Assembly (NCBI GenBank): GCA_964448675.1
Contig: CAYUZU010000027.1
Location: 8,539-72,538, forward strand
Direction: 5' to 3'
DNA: 64,000 bases
Origin: CAYUZU01 sp964448675
GTDB lineage: Bacteria; Planctomycetota; Phycisphaerae; UBA1845; Fen-1342
Shown: one piece after another, positions 1 through 8,457 of the stretch
Numbering within the stretch: position 1 is the first letter of the stretch
How the letters are laid out: the number at the start of each line of letters is the position of its first letter
Notes under the pieces: model-generated
Database searches by the model: none
Told to the model about the DNA's origin: nothing
The model's input: the letters and a program-made list of their open reading frames with translations, nothing else
Translations under genes and position numbers: made by a program

Positions 1-339
1 CTCGGTCTTGAGCCCCGGCATGCCCATCCCGATGAGCACGCGTCGCGCGCCGGCGGCCCCTGCCACCGCGACAATGGCCTGGGCCGCGGCCTCGATCCAG
101 AACTGCCCCTGCTGGAGCTCGGACGGCGACAGGCGGATGTCCTGGTTTTCGCTCTGGATCAACTGCTCGGTAATGGAGGTCGGTTCGAAGTCCGGCAGGT
201 GCGCGTACACGCGCGACGCGCTCTCTTCGCGCAGCTCGAACGCCGACGCGACCTGCACGTCGTCACAGGCGACCGCGTGCGCCTTGACCTCGGTGGCGCC
301 CCCGTCCACGCCGATCAGTAGTACATCTTTCAGATCCAT
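1..339 (-). CDS. N-terminal part of an ASKHA-fold sugar kinase (BadF/NAGK- or ROK-like)
   Basis: Only the first 113 codons lie in the window; the gene continues past the left edge. The protein opens with MDLKDVLLIGVDGGATEVKAH, whose IGVDGGAT stretch is the phosphate-1 loop of ASKHA-fold kinases such as BadF/N-acetylglucosamine kinase and ROK glucokinases. A later GARRVLIGMGMPGLK segment fits the second conserved strand (usually 'GIGxPG'). The ATG at 339 is preceded on the minus strand by GGAGGTG at good spacing, which fixes the start. It lies 71 bases downstream of the glycosyltransferase gene on the same strand, so the two may be co-transcribed. Given nagB nearby, an amino-sugar or anhydro-sugar kinase is a fair guess, but the substrate cannot be read from this fragment. 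Confidence 0.7.
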   Translation of the reverse strand, partial: MDLKDVLLIGVDGGATEVKAHAVACDDVQVASAFELREESASRVYAHLPDFEPTSITEQLIQSENQDIRLSPSELQQGQFWIEAAAQAIVAVAGAAGARRVLIGMGMPGLKTE

Positions 340-410
340 GAGCGCACCTCCGCGCTGAGTCGCGACCGGCGCCCTGCCGGCCGATCCCCCACTGCGAGTT
401 CGCGAACGCC

Positions 411-2042
411 CTATTCGCGGCCCGCACCGTTCAACAGCCGGCGGCGCTGCAACGCCTCCAGCCGCATGTGATCCTTGGCATTGTCGTTGCGGTCGACCGT
501 GGCCTGGTCGATCGCATGGTCCGTTCCGCCGGAATGCCGGATCACCTCGTAAATCGGATCCCAGACGCGGCCTATTGTATAGCGCTCGCTGATCCGCAGC
601 ACCAGGTCATAGTCCTCGCCATAATTGCGGCACCGCGGCGAGTCGTTCACGCCGAACCAGCCCGCGTCGGCGATGACCTTGATGTGGGCGGCGCGCGGCG
701 CGCCCGCCCCGTTAATCCGCAGCAGGTTATTGCGGCCGTTCGCGGCGGTCCACTCGTCGTGCGTGACGACTGGCACGTCCTCGTTGCGGCTGAGCTCGCC
801 GCTCGCCTCGAGCGTCCACACCTCGTACGAACCGATGACCATGCCGATCGTCGGGTCGCTGTCGAACACGGCGAGCAGCTTCTCGACCGCGTCCGGCTTG
901 AGTCGATCGTCCGAATCGAGCTGGACGTAGTACTTGCCACGTGCCGCCGAGATGCCGGCGTTGAGGCACAAGCCGATGTTGTTGACGTCGACGACGATGA
1001 GGGAGACGCGCGGCGCATCGGGCTTGTACTGTTCCCCACCTTCCATGTAGCGCCGCACCTCCGGAGCGGTCGGGTCGTCTGGGCCCCCATTGACCACGAC
1101 GACCACCTCGACCTGCGGCACGGTCTGGGCCTGGACGCTCTCGATGGCACGGCCAATGAACTCGGGCCGGTTGTTGACCGGGATGACCACGCTCGCCAGG
1201 CACTCCTTGAAGGCCGCCTGTTCGCCGTCGCTGTACCGCACGCTGCGGACATGATCACCCGGCGCAAGGTACGCGCCGGTGCGCTTCAAGTGCTCGGCGT
1301 GAGCCCGCTCCAGTTCGAGTTGCGCCTCCTTGCCCACCAGCAGATAATCAAAGACATTGTGCCCCTTGGCCGGCGCCGTGACGGCATACAACGCCCCGGC
1401 ATAGCGGTTCGCCACGTGCACCACGCGCCCCCGCTCGGTGATCTTCAGCCGCACGTCATACCAATCGGCGGCCGTGTACGCTTCGTTGAAGCCGCCGACC
1501 TCGCGCAGCAGCGCGGTGCGCAGCAGAATCGCGTTGCCGAAATCGACCGTGTCGCGCATGCGGCCCTCGTGCCAGTCGAGCAGATGCACGTCGCTGTGCC
1601 GCCCGTCGGCTCCTACGCGCTCGTAGTCGGCGTAGACCATAGATACCGGGGCGGGCTCGGCGCTGCCGTCGCCGCGTGTCGCCGCCATGACCATCGTCCG
1701 AACCGCCGAGCGGCGCAGGGTGACCTGCGACTTGTCGTTGAGCAGCAGCAGCAGGAACTCGCCCGTGGCGGCCTGCAACGCCGCATTGCACATGGCGCTG
1801 CGGTTGTCGTAGCTGCCTGCGAGGTGACGGATGCGCGAAGTGTCCACGCCGGCGGGCACGAAATCTGGCGCCCCGCCCGCGCCGCGACCGTCGACAATGA
1901 TCACCTCGCTCGGGGGATGGTCCTGGTCGACGGCGGCGCGGACCATTTCGCCGAGCGCCGCGTGGTCGTAGGGCAACTGGTCGCTGACCAGCAGCGCGAT
2001 CGAAACGTTGACGTCTTGGAAGGTTGCTGACATGTTGCACAT
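411..2042 (-). CDS. Two-domain family 2 glycosyltransferase
   Basis: About 543 residues with two GT-A-like halves. The N-terminal half (about 10-270) has the GT2 layout VSIALLVSDQLPYDH ... EVIIVDGRG, but its DXD region is not obvious. The C-terminal half (about 285-520) is a clear GT2 domain: SVVIPVNNRPEFIGRAIESV, then EVVVVVNGG and YVQLDSDDRL, where DSDD is the metal/nucleotide-sugar binding motif. This suggests transfer of a sugar from a nucleotide donor to a glycan or protein on the cytoplasmic side. The start is uncertain: ATG codons at 2042 and 2033 are both possible and neither has a strong Shine-Dalgarno; I used 2042. It is upstream of the partial kinase gene. The first half may be inactive or structural. 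Confidence 0.82.
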   Translation of the reverse strand: MCNMSATFQDVNVSIALLVSDQLPYDHAALGEMVRAAVDQDHPPSEVIIVDGRGAGGAPDFVPAGVDTSRIRHLAGSYDNRSAMCNAALQAATGEFLLLLLNDKSQVTLRRSAVRTMVMAATRGDGSAEPAPVSMVYADYERVGADGRHSDVHLLDWHEGRMRDTVDFGNAILLRTALLREVGGFNEAYTAADWYDVRLKITERGRVVHVANRYAGALYAVTAPAKGHNVFDYLLVGKEAQLELERAHAEHLKRTGAYLAPGDHVRSVRYSDGEQAAFKECLASVVIPVNNRPEFIGRAIESVQAQTVPQVEVVVVVNGGPDDPTAPEVRRYMEGGEQYKPDAPRVSLIVVDVNNIGLCLNAGISAARGKYYVQLDSDDRLKPDAVEKLLAVFDSDPTIGMVIGSYEVWTLEASGELSRNEDVPVVTHDEWTAANGRNNLLRINGAGAPRAAHIKVIADAGWFGVNDSPRCRNYGEDYDLVLRISERYTIGRVWDPIYEVIRHSGGTDHAIDQATVDRNDNAKDHMRLEALQRRRLLNGAGRE

Positions 2043-2145
2043 TCTATAGAGGCGCCCGGCACCGGCCAAGGGTCACGCCGACCCGGCCATGCCGCGCTGA
2101 TTTCGTACCGGATCGTCCGCATGGCCGATCCACAGGAGACCGACC

Positions 2146-3066
2146 ATGGCCGCCACCACCAGCCCGCCGACGATCCGCCTCACCGCGCCGGATGACCTCG
2201 ACGCGCTCTACACGCTCGCGCGCGAGTCCTTTTTTCTGGACCGCTTCAGCCGCAACCTGCTCGCCGAGAAGCTCTTCCAGCAGTCGCGGCCGGAAGCGTT
2301 TCAGTGGCGGGTTTACCTCGCCGAGGACCAAGGCCAGCCCGTCGGCTTTCTGCAAGCAGCCGCGCGGCCCGCGGCGCACAAGGCCTGGCTCGGGCTGGGC
2401 GGCGTCGTCGCGGCGCACCGGCGGCGCGGGATCGCCACCGCCTTGCTCCGTCAAGCCGAGGCTGACTGGCCGGCCGACATCAACGAGGTCGAGGTTCTCG
2501 CAATCCCCGGCAACTACTTCCTGCCGGGGATCGACCCGCGCTATACCGAGGCGCTCTGCTTCGCCGCGCGGCACGGCTTTGAGCGGTTCAACGACTGCGT
2601 GAACCTGACGGCTGACCTGACACACACTTTTGACACCACGGCCGAGACGCAACGCCTCGCGACACAGAACGTCACGGTCCGTCGCGCGACGGTGGCCGAC
2701 GGCCCGCTGCTCGACGCGTTCTTTGCCGACAACTTCGGCGCCGATTGGCGCTTCGAAGCCGGCCTGGCGCTGGGAAACGACCCGGTGTCACTGCACCTGG
2801 CGTTTCGCAACGATCAGATGATCGCGTTCAGTGCCCATTCGACGCAAAACGCGGAGTGGGGCTTCTTCGGCCCGATGGGCACGACGCCGGCGGCACGCGG
2901 GCTGGGCATCGGGCGCGTGCTGCTGTGGCATTGCCTCAACGACATGCACGACGCGGGACACCGCACCGCCGTCATTCCCTGGGTCGGCCCGATTACGTTC
3001 TATCACCAGTGGGCCGGCTGCCGGGTCGAGCGTGTGTTCTGGCGCTATCGGCGGCAGCAGGCGTAG
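2146..3066 (+). CDS. Tandem GNAT-family N-acetyltransferase
   Basis: 306 residues with two GNAT folds. Domain 1 (about 5-150) has the acetyl-CoA pyrophosphate loop AAHRRRGIATALLRQAE, which matches R/Q-x-x-G-x-G/A. Domain 2 (about 172-303) has AARGLGIGRVLLWHCLND and ends in a FYHQWAGCRVERVF segment typical of the last GNAT strands. It should transfer an acyl group from acyl-CoA to an amine. The start is supported by an AGGAG about 10 bases upstream of the ATG. It runs convergent to the acyl carrier protein gene. In this neighbourhood an amino-sugar substrate is plausible, but this is only context. Confidence 0.85.
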   Translation: MAATTSPPTIRLTAPDDLDALYTLARESFFLDRFSRNLLAEKLFQQSRPEAFQWRVYLAEDQGQPVGFLQAAARPAAHKAWLGLGGVVAAHRRRGIATALLRQAEADWPADINEVEVLAIPGNYFLPGIDPRYTEALCFAARHGFERFNDCVNLTADLTHTFDTTAETQRLATQNVTVRRATVADGPLLDAFFADNFGADWRFEAGLALGNDPVSLHLAFRNDQMIAFSAHSTQNAEWGFFGPMGTTPAARGLGIGRVLLWHCLNDMHDAGHRTAVIPWVGPITFYHQWAGCRVERVFWRYRRQQA

Positions 3067-3136
3067 AGGGCGCGGCGCAACCGGCCTTTCAGCAAGGCTC
3101 AAAGAGCCATGGCACGCGGAGTTGCCGTTGGGGCGC

Positions 3137-3150
3137 GGCGGCGCGCCGCC
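3137..3150. terminator. GC-only palindrome between convergent genes
   Basis: A 14-base perfect self-complementary run (GGCGGCGCGCCGCC) sits in the 115-base gap between the convergent GNAT and acyl carrier protein genes. It could help end transcription from both sides, but it has no U-tract, so it may be just a GC-rich palindrome. Confidence 0.25.
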
Positions 3151-3181
3151 CTGCTGTCTCGTCCGGTACGGAGCCGGGCCG

Positions 3182-3424
3182 CTACTTCAGGTGCTTGGCG
3201 ATGAAGTCGGCGGCGCCGTCGACCGTCTGGACCTGCAACGCCTGCTCCTGGTCCATGTCGATGTCGAACTCGGCCTCGAACCCCATCACCAGCTCGACGC
3301 TCTGGCTCGACTCGGCGCCGAGGTCGAAGATGAAGTTCGCCGCCGGATCGATCTCGCTCTCGTCCAGACCCAATACCCGCGCCGTGACCTTCCGCACGCG
3401 CTGCAAAACCTGTTCGTCTGCCAT
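3182..3424 (-). CDS. Acyl carrier protein
   Basis: 80 residues, the usual ACP length, acidic. The 4'-phosphopantetheine site is FDLGAESSQSVELVMGFE; Ser39 in DLGAES is the expected attachment residue (canonical form DLGADSLD). The ATG has GGGAGAG a few bases upstream. It is the last gene of a minus-strand run: ROK regulator, nucleotidyltransferase, ADP-forming CoA synthetase, ACP, with gaps of 33 to 70 bases. No ketosynthase or other fatty acid gene is nearby, so it is either a housekeeping ACP placed here or a carrier dedicated to acyl modification of a glycan. The residue after the active Ser is Ser rather than Leu, a mild departure from housekeeping ACPs. Confidence 0.9.
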   Translation of the reverse strand: MADEQVLQRVRKVTARVLGLDESEIDPAANFIFDLGAESSQSVELVMGFEAEFDIDMDQEQALQVQTVDGAADFIAKHLK

Positions 3425-3457
3425 GTTTACTCTCCCGGTGTCGCCGTCGCGACGTAA

Positions 3458-5647
3458 CTAACCTGAGGTTTTCCCGTCACCTTCCAGTCGAATGCGAATG
3501 TCGGCCACGTGACAGCCCTCGCCCTGCGGATGGACGATGAGCGGGTTGATATCCAGTTCCGCGATTCGCGGGAAATCGTCCGCCAGTTGCGACAAGCGTC
3601 GCAGGGCTTCCTCGATCGCCGGCAGGTCGCTGGGGGCCTCGCCGCGCAGCCCTTGCAGGACGGACGAGGTCCGCAACTCGCGCACCATCTTGGTTGCGGC
3701 CGACTCGCGTATCGGCACGATGCGGAACGTCACGTCCTTGAACGCCTCGACATAGATGCCGCCGAGCCCGAACATCAACATGTGCCCGAAGATCGGATCG
3801 CGGTTGATGCCGAGGATAACCTCCTTGCCGGCCGGAATCATCGGCCGCACGAGGATGCCGTCGATGTCCTTGGCGTCTACGTGCGACAGCAACCGATCGC
3901 GCATGCCGTTGAACGCGCCGCGCACCTCGTCCGCCGACTGGAGGTTCAGCGCAACGCCCTTCATCTCGAACTTGTGCACGATCTTGCTCGAGACGACGCG
4001 CAGCACGACGGGGAAGCCCATCCGCTCGGCGGCGGCCACGGCCTCTTCCGCGGTCTGCGCCAACTTGCGCTCCACCACGGGGAAGCCGTAAGCGTCCAGC
4101 ACTTCCAGCGCCTGCGGCTCCAGCAGGTAACCGTCGGGCGCATCATCGATCACCTTGGCGGCCCGCGCGCGGTCCACGTCGTAGGTCACGATCTCACTGC
4201 GTTCGCGCTCCACCCAACTGCGATACCACGCCGCGTGCCACATCGCATCCGATGCCCATTCCGGCAGGATGTAATGCGGGATGCCGTGCCGTTGCAGGAT
4301 CTCGATCCCCGGCGCGACGTCGCGTGAGCCCATGAACGAGCAACACAGCGTCTTGCCGCTGTCGGCAAAGCGCGCCTTGATCTCGCAAACGGCATCCGCG
4401 ATCGCGTTGATGTCCGTCATCGACTGCGGTGTGAGGATCACCAGAACCTGATCGACGCTCGGGTCTTCGTAGACCGCCTGAATCGCGGCCTGATAGCGGT
4501 CCGCGCGCGCATCGCCGATCACGTCAATCGGGTTCTTCATGTTCGCCGCCGCCGGCAGCGCCTTCTTCAGCTTGGCCGTGGTGTCGTCGTTGAACTGCGC
4601 CAGCTCGAGGCCATTGCCGATGGCCGCGTCGGTCGCCATCACGCCGGGACCACCGGCGTTGGTAACGATCGCGATGCGCTTGCCGCGCGGCAGCGGTTGA
4701 TACGCGAGGAGCTGGGCCGTGTTGAACATCTCCTCGATTGAGGCACAGCGGATGATGCCCGACTGCTCGAAGACGCCGTCGCACACCTCGGCACTGGCCG
4801 CCAGCGCCCCCGTGTGCGACTGTGCCGCCGCCGCCCCCGCCGCCGTCCGGCCACCCTTGATCGCCAGAATCGGCTTGGGATTGGTCTTGTTGCCGGCGAT
4901 GTCGCGAGCGGCCTTCATCAGGGCCCGACCGCGGGTGATCTCCTCGAGATACATCAGGATCACGGAAGTGTCGGGATCCTCGGCGAGGTAGTACAGCAGG
5001 TCGACCTCGCCGACATCGGCCTTGTTGCCGAGGCTCACGAACTTCGAGAAGCCGATGTTCTTGCCCGCGGCATAGTCCAGCACCGCCGTACACAGGGCAC
5101 CACTCTGCGACAGGAATGAGATGCGTCCCTCGCCCGGCATCGCCCGCGCGAAGCTCGCATTCAACCGCACGCCCGGCTCGGTGTTGATCACGCCTAGGCA
5201 GTTCGGCCCGATCAAGCGCATGTTGCCTTCAGCGGCAATCGCCTTGATGCGCTCCTCGCGCTCGCGGCCGGCGGGGCCCACCTCGCGGAAACCGGCAGAG
5301 ATGATAATCGCCGACTTCACGCCTTTTTCGACGCATTGCTTGAGCGCCATCTCGCAGACCGCGCCGGGGAACACCAGGATGGCCAGATCGACCGGGTCGG
5401 GGATGTCGACGACGTAGTCGTACGCCCGCACGCCGGCAATGTGCTTCTTGCGGGGCGCGACCGGATACACGACACCATTGAACCGGCTGTCGAGCAGGTT
5501 GACGAAGATGTCGTGCGGCACGGTGCCGGGCGTATTGGTCACCCCGAGCACCGCAATGGACTTGGGACGGAAGATGGCATCCAGGCCGGCGGTGTAGGCG
5601 CTGGTCTGCTCGTCGGAGAGCGTCTTCTCGGACGTCGTTGGGCTCAT
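3458..5647 (-). CDS. ADP-forming acetate/acyl-CoA synthetase (fused alpha-beta type)
   Basis: 729 residues in the order expected for NDP-forming acyl-CoA synthetases: CoA-binding Rossmann domain near the N-terminus (IFRPKSIAVLGVTN), succinyl-CoA-ligase-like domains (LIGPNCLGVIN; FLSQSGAL), the phospho-histidine loop QSHTGALA with His278, and a C-terminal ATP-grasp half (LEVLDAYGFPVVE ... VLRVVSSKIVHKFE ... ELDINPLIVHP). Known members interconvert acyl-CoA + ADP + Pi and acid + CoA + ATP, which here could recover energy from acetate released by sugar deacetylation. The C-terminal GNAT regulatory domain of Pat/AcsA fusions is absent. The frame stays open upstream to 5710, but the ATG at 5647 fits where family homology begins; neither has a clear Shine-Dalgarno. 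Confidence 0.9.
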   Translation of the reverse strand: MSPTTSEKTLSDEQTSAYTAGLDAIFRPKSIAVLGVTNTPGTVPHDIFVNLLDSRFNGVVYPVAPRKKHIAGVRAYDYVVDIPDPVDLAILVFPGAVCEMALKQCVEKGVKSAIIISAGFREVGPAGREREERIKAIAAEGNMRLIGPNCLGVINTEPGVRLNASFARAMPGEGRISFLSQSGALCTAVLDYAAGKNIGFSKFVSLGNKADVGEVDLLYYLAEDPDTSVILMYLEEITRGRALMKAARDIAGNKTNPKPILAIKGGRTAAGAAAAQSHTGALAASAEVCDGVFEQSGIIRCASIEEMFNTAQLLAYQPLPRGKRIAIVTNAGGPGVMATDAAIGNGLELAQFNDDTTAKLKKALPAAANMKNPIDVIGDARADRYQAAIQAVYEDPSVDQVLVILTPQSMTDINAIADAVCEIKARFADSGKTLCCSFMGSRDVAPGIEILQRHGIPHYILPEWASDAMWHAAWYRSWVERERSEIVTYDVDRARAAKVIDDAPDGYLLEPQALEVLDAYGFPVVERKLAQTAEEAVAAAERMGFPVVLRVVSSKIVHKFEMKGVALNLQSADEVRGAFNGMRDRLLSHVDAKDIDGILVRPMIPAGKEVILGINRDPIFGHMLMFGLGGIYVEAFKDVTFRIVPIRESAATKMVRELRTSSVLQGLRGEAPSDLPAIEEALRRLSQLADDFPRIAELDINPLIVHPQGEGCHVADIRIRLEGDGKTSG

Positions 5648-5717
5648 GATGGTCACGCTCGTGTTGACTGGGGCTGTTTGCACACCTCGCCGGCCGCGAC
5701 CGACGAGCACGGGTTTC

Positions 5718-6974
5718 TTACTTGGCGGCCATGGCCTTGCGGGCCCGCCGCACGTAGTTCATGCGGTCGTCGTTGGTCAGCTCGTACACGTGCCGGAGCA
5801 ACTGCTCGTCGGCCTCGGTCAGCTCGATCTTCCGCCGCGACATGGCCTTGCGCGCGGTGTCGAGCAACGGTTTGAGACCGAAGCCCTTGCTGATCATGCC
5901 GTTGAGCATCCACGAGAACGCGGGGATGTACTTCGGCAGCGGCTCGCCGGTGGCCACCAGCACGGCCATCGTACCGACAACCGAGCCGGTGTTCATGAGG
6001 GTGCCGATGCTGGTCTTGACGTGGTCGCCGATGAAGCTGCCAACCTTGTTGGAGCCGGTGTCCATCGGCTTGCCGTTCATCACGATGCTGACGGTGCTGT
6101 AGTCGTTCTTGAGGTCGCTGTTGGTCGTCAGCGCACCCAGATTGACCCACTCGCCAACATACGCGTGACCGAGGAAGCCGTCGTGGTACTTGTTGGAGTA
6201 GCCGTGGATGATGCTCTCCTCAACCTCGCCGCCGACACGGCACATCGGCCCGATGCTGCAACCCTCACGCACCTTGGCCCCCAGCAGAATCGACTTGGGC
6301 CCGAGATAGCAAGGGCCTTCGATCCGGGTGAACGGGTGCACCTCGCAGCCCGCCTCGATCGTCACCGGCCCCTCACGCGTGTCAATACACACGAACGGGT
6401 GCACCTCGGCCCCTTTGCCGACATAGACCTGGTCCGCCGGCCCGTAGATCGCCGCCGATTCGTGCATCTGCCCGTGGATGCCGCTGCGTCCGGCCGCGTT
6501 GAAATCCGCCGTGATTTGCTCAGGATTGGCCAGCATCACATCCCAGATGTAGTCGAACCACGTGCCGTCGAAATCGGCCCGGTCGGCGCTCTGCGCGGCC
6601 GCGACGAGCCCGGCATAGTCCGTTACCTTGCTGAGATCCGCCGTGGTGCGCCAGGCGGCGAGCTGATCGCCTTTCCACAACGCGACGCGCTGTGCGGGCA
6701 CCTTGAAGTCGGTGCCGCAGACGCGTGCATTGACGAGCAGCACCTCGTCGCCCGACACGCCGGCCAGATCATTCACCTTGGCCTGACCATAGCGCTGCCG
6801 CACCGTCGGCGCGAGGTAGTCACGCACCAGCAGCGCCTCGGCACTGGCGCCGGTGGCGCGCTCGATCTTCTGGGCCAGGGTGGTGGCACCGGTCTTCAGC
6901 TCGAACGTGCCACGCAACCACGCCAGCGGCACGAAATGATCGAACTGGTCGTCTTCGAAAATCACGAGTTTCAT
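5718..6974 (-). CDS. GlmU-like sugar-phosphate nucleotidyltransferase
   Basis: 418 residues. The N-terminal third is a divergent nucleotidyltransferase of the PF13562 (NTP_transf_4) kind: MKLVIFEDDQFDHFVPLAWL, then LLVNARVCG. The C-terminal part from about 195 is a left-handed beta-helix with hexapeptide repeats (VYVGKGAEVHPFVCID, GCEVHPFTRIEGPCYLG, ILLGAKVREGCSIG) and the loop NSDLKNDYSTVSI. Such proteins resemble GlmU and are annotated as UDP-GlcNAc or glucose-1-phosphate nucleotidyltransferases. The start at 6974 has GGGAGAAG seven bases upstream, so the longer open frame upstream is not used. It follows the ROK regulator by 55 bases, which suggests control by amino-sugar supply. The donor nucleotide is not known. 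Confidence 0.8.
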   Translation of the reverse strand: MKLVIFEDDQFDHFVPLAWLRGTFELKTGATTLAQKIERATGASAEALLVRDYLAPTVRQRYGQAKVNDLAGVSGDEVLLVNARVCGTDFKVPAQRVALWKGDQLAAWRTTADLSKVTDYAGLVAAAQSADRADFDGTWFDYIWDVMLANPEQITADFNAAGRSGIHGQMHESAAIYGPADQVYVGKGAEVHPFVCIDTREGPVTIEAGCEVHPFTRIEGPCYLGPKSILLGAKVREGCSIGPMCRVGGEVEESIIHGYSNKYHDGFLGHAYVGEWVNLGALTTNSDLKNDYSTVSIVMNGKPMDTGSNKVGSFIGDHVKTSIGTLMNTGSVVGTMAVLVATGEPLPKYIPAFSWMLNGMISKGFGLKPLLDTARKAMSRRKIELTEADEQLLRHVYELTNDDRMNYVRRARKAMAAK

Positions 6975-7029
6975 CAATCTTCTCCCGAACAAGTCTCCTG
7001 CCGCGTTAGGTCGCGTTGGCTGCCGCGTA

Positions 7030-8253
7030 TCAGCCAGCCACCGCCACACCGCGCGGATTCGCCCAGAATCGCTGGCACACCTCCGCCGCGCCACCGACGG
7101 CGCGGTTCTGCGTCAATACCTCCCCCAGCCGCACGCTCAGGTCGCGTTTGTCCCAATCCAGTACGCGTCCTGCAAGGGCCCGCTCCACGCCGGTGCGCAA
7201 GCTCGGATTGTCCTCGAAGAGATAGCCGCCCAGCACGAGGATCTGCGGGTCGTACGCGGCCACCGCCATCGCCGCCCCCACGGCGAGGTGATCCGTCACC
7301 TGCTGCAGCAACTGCGCGAGCGGGTGTCGCTTGGCGCGCGGGCGGTTGCTGAACGCGGCGTGCACGATCTGGGCCACGGTGCCCTCTCCGGGCCGGTGCA
7401 GCAGCCTGGCCAGCGGCCCGGGGAGCGTCTTGCGCGGCAGCTTGCGTAGCGCCGCCACGATCGCCGGGCCGGACGCGACCGCCTCCAGACAGCCGCGATT
7501 GCCACAGGCGCAGCGCGGGCCGCCCGGCACGAGCACCACGTGACCCAATTCGCCGGCCCGGGCCGAATGGCCTGCCAGCGGCTGCCCGCGTTCGACGAAG
7601 CGCGTACTGATGCCGCGACCGGCGTGGTAGTAGACCAGGCTGTCCGCGTCGCGGCCGACGCCCATGATCGCCTCCGCCGCCGCATTCATCGCCGTCGCGC
7701 CGCCCTGCACGAGCACGCGGCAGGCAAAGCGCTGCTCGAGCGCCGCCCCGAACGGCACGTTGTGCCAGCCGAGCGAGGCGCAGGTGACGACGACGCCCTT
7801 GTCGTCGACGGCCCCGTTGATGCCCGCCCAGACACCGAAGAGGCTATCGATAGCGAGTGCCACGCGCGACAGCATGCCGCGCAGCGTGAGGTCGATCTGG
7901 TCGACGATGGCCGGCAGCCGGCGGTCGTCGCCGAGCCGGCTCGACGCGCGTTCGAGCAATGTGCCGTCGGCAGCCACCAGCGCGCAGTGCATCTCGTCCG
8001 CCCCGATGTCGATCCCGGCGAAGCAGCCCACCTGCCGATTGACGGCCAGCAGAATCGCCGGCCGGCCGCGGCCCTGCCCCGTCTGGCCGACCTTCTCCAG
8101 CCAGCCCGCCGCCAGCAGTCGCCGCACCGCGCCGTTGATCGTGGACGGCTGGCGGCCGACGTGCTCGGCGAGCTTGTGCTGCGGCGTGGCACCCAGGCGA
8201 TGGATGACGCGCAGGATGGACCAATCCATCGGCGAGACCTTGGAAAGGGACAT
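7030..8253 (-). CDS. ROK-family transcriptional regulator, NagC-like
   Basis: 407 residues. N-terminal winged helix (about 8-75): MDWSILRVIHRLGATPQHKL ... GRQPSTINGAVRRLLAAGWL, followed by GQGRGRPA, the usual wing and linker of ROK repressors. The sugar-binding half starts with CFAGIDIGADEMHCALV and has the ROK zinc site GPRCACGNRGCLEAVAS with upstream ELGH. The open frame extends through nagB on the other strand, but that extension is antisense noise; ATG 8253 is the likely start, though without a strong Shine-Dalgarno. It is divergent from nagB with a 204-base gap and heads the nucleotidyltransferase/CoA synthetase/ACP run. By analogy with NagC it should repress nagB and itself until GlcNAc-6-P or GlcN-6-P binds. 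Confidence 0.88.
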   Translation of the reverse strand: MSLSKVSPMDWSILRVIHRLGATPQHKLAEHVGRQPSTINGAVRRLLAAGWLEKVGQTGQGRGRPAILLAVNRQVGCFAGIDIGADEMHCALVAADGTLLERASSRLGDDRRLPAIVDQIDLTLRGMLSRVALAIDSLFGVWAGINGAVDDKGVVVTCASLGWHNVPFGAALEQRFACRVLVQGGATAMNAAAEAIMGVGRDADSLVYYHAGRGISTRFVERGQPLAGHSARAGELGHVVLVPGGPRCACGNRGCLEAVASGPAIVAALRKLPRKTLPGPLARLLHRPGEGTVAQIVHAAFSNRPRAKRHPLAQLLQQVTDHLAVGAAMAVAAYDPQILVLGGYLFEDNPSLRTGVERALAGRVLDWDKRDLSVRLGEVLTQNRAVGGAAEVCQRFWANPRGVAVAG

Positions 8254-8272
8254 TTTGCTGGAATCCGAATCT

Positions 8273-8290
8273 ATTTTGCCACGGTCAAAT
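8273..8290. promoter_or_regulatory. Imperfect palindrome, possible NagC-type operator
   Basis: ATTTTG-N6-TCAAAT, with 12 of 18 positions self-complementary, lies 20 bases upstream of the ROK gene start in the ROK/nagB divergent gap. NagC operators in enterobacteria are AT-rich palindromes with similar half-sites. This is the most palindromic spot in the gap, but the match is loose. Confidence 0.3.
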
Positions 8291-8332
8291 GCCAGCTTAT
8301 CGATGAATAGTGGATCAATCAATGGGATCTGC

Positions 8333-8360
8333 TTGTATTTATCCGTTTTTCGTATTAAAT
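8333..8360 (+). promoter_or_regulatory. Possible sigma70-type promoter of nagB
   Basis: TTGTAT (8333-8338), 16 bases, then TTAAAT (8355-8360), in an AT-rich patch unusual for this GC-rich window and about 95 bases upstream of the nagB ATG. A second weak palindrome (ATTTA...TAAAT, 8337-8360) overlaps it, which would suit repression. Sequence-only prediction. Confidence 0.35.
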
Positions 8361-8457
8361 TGGCCGTGTGGGGCGTGGTGGCCACATGGCCCCTGCGGCA
8401 AATACGTCGGCGCCGCCAACCCGTTACTGATCCGGCCTGATCAAGGAGCGCGAAGCT

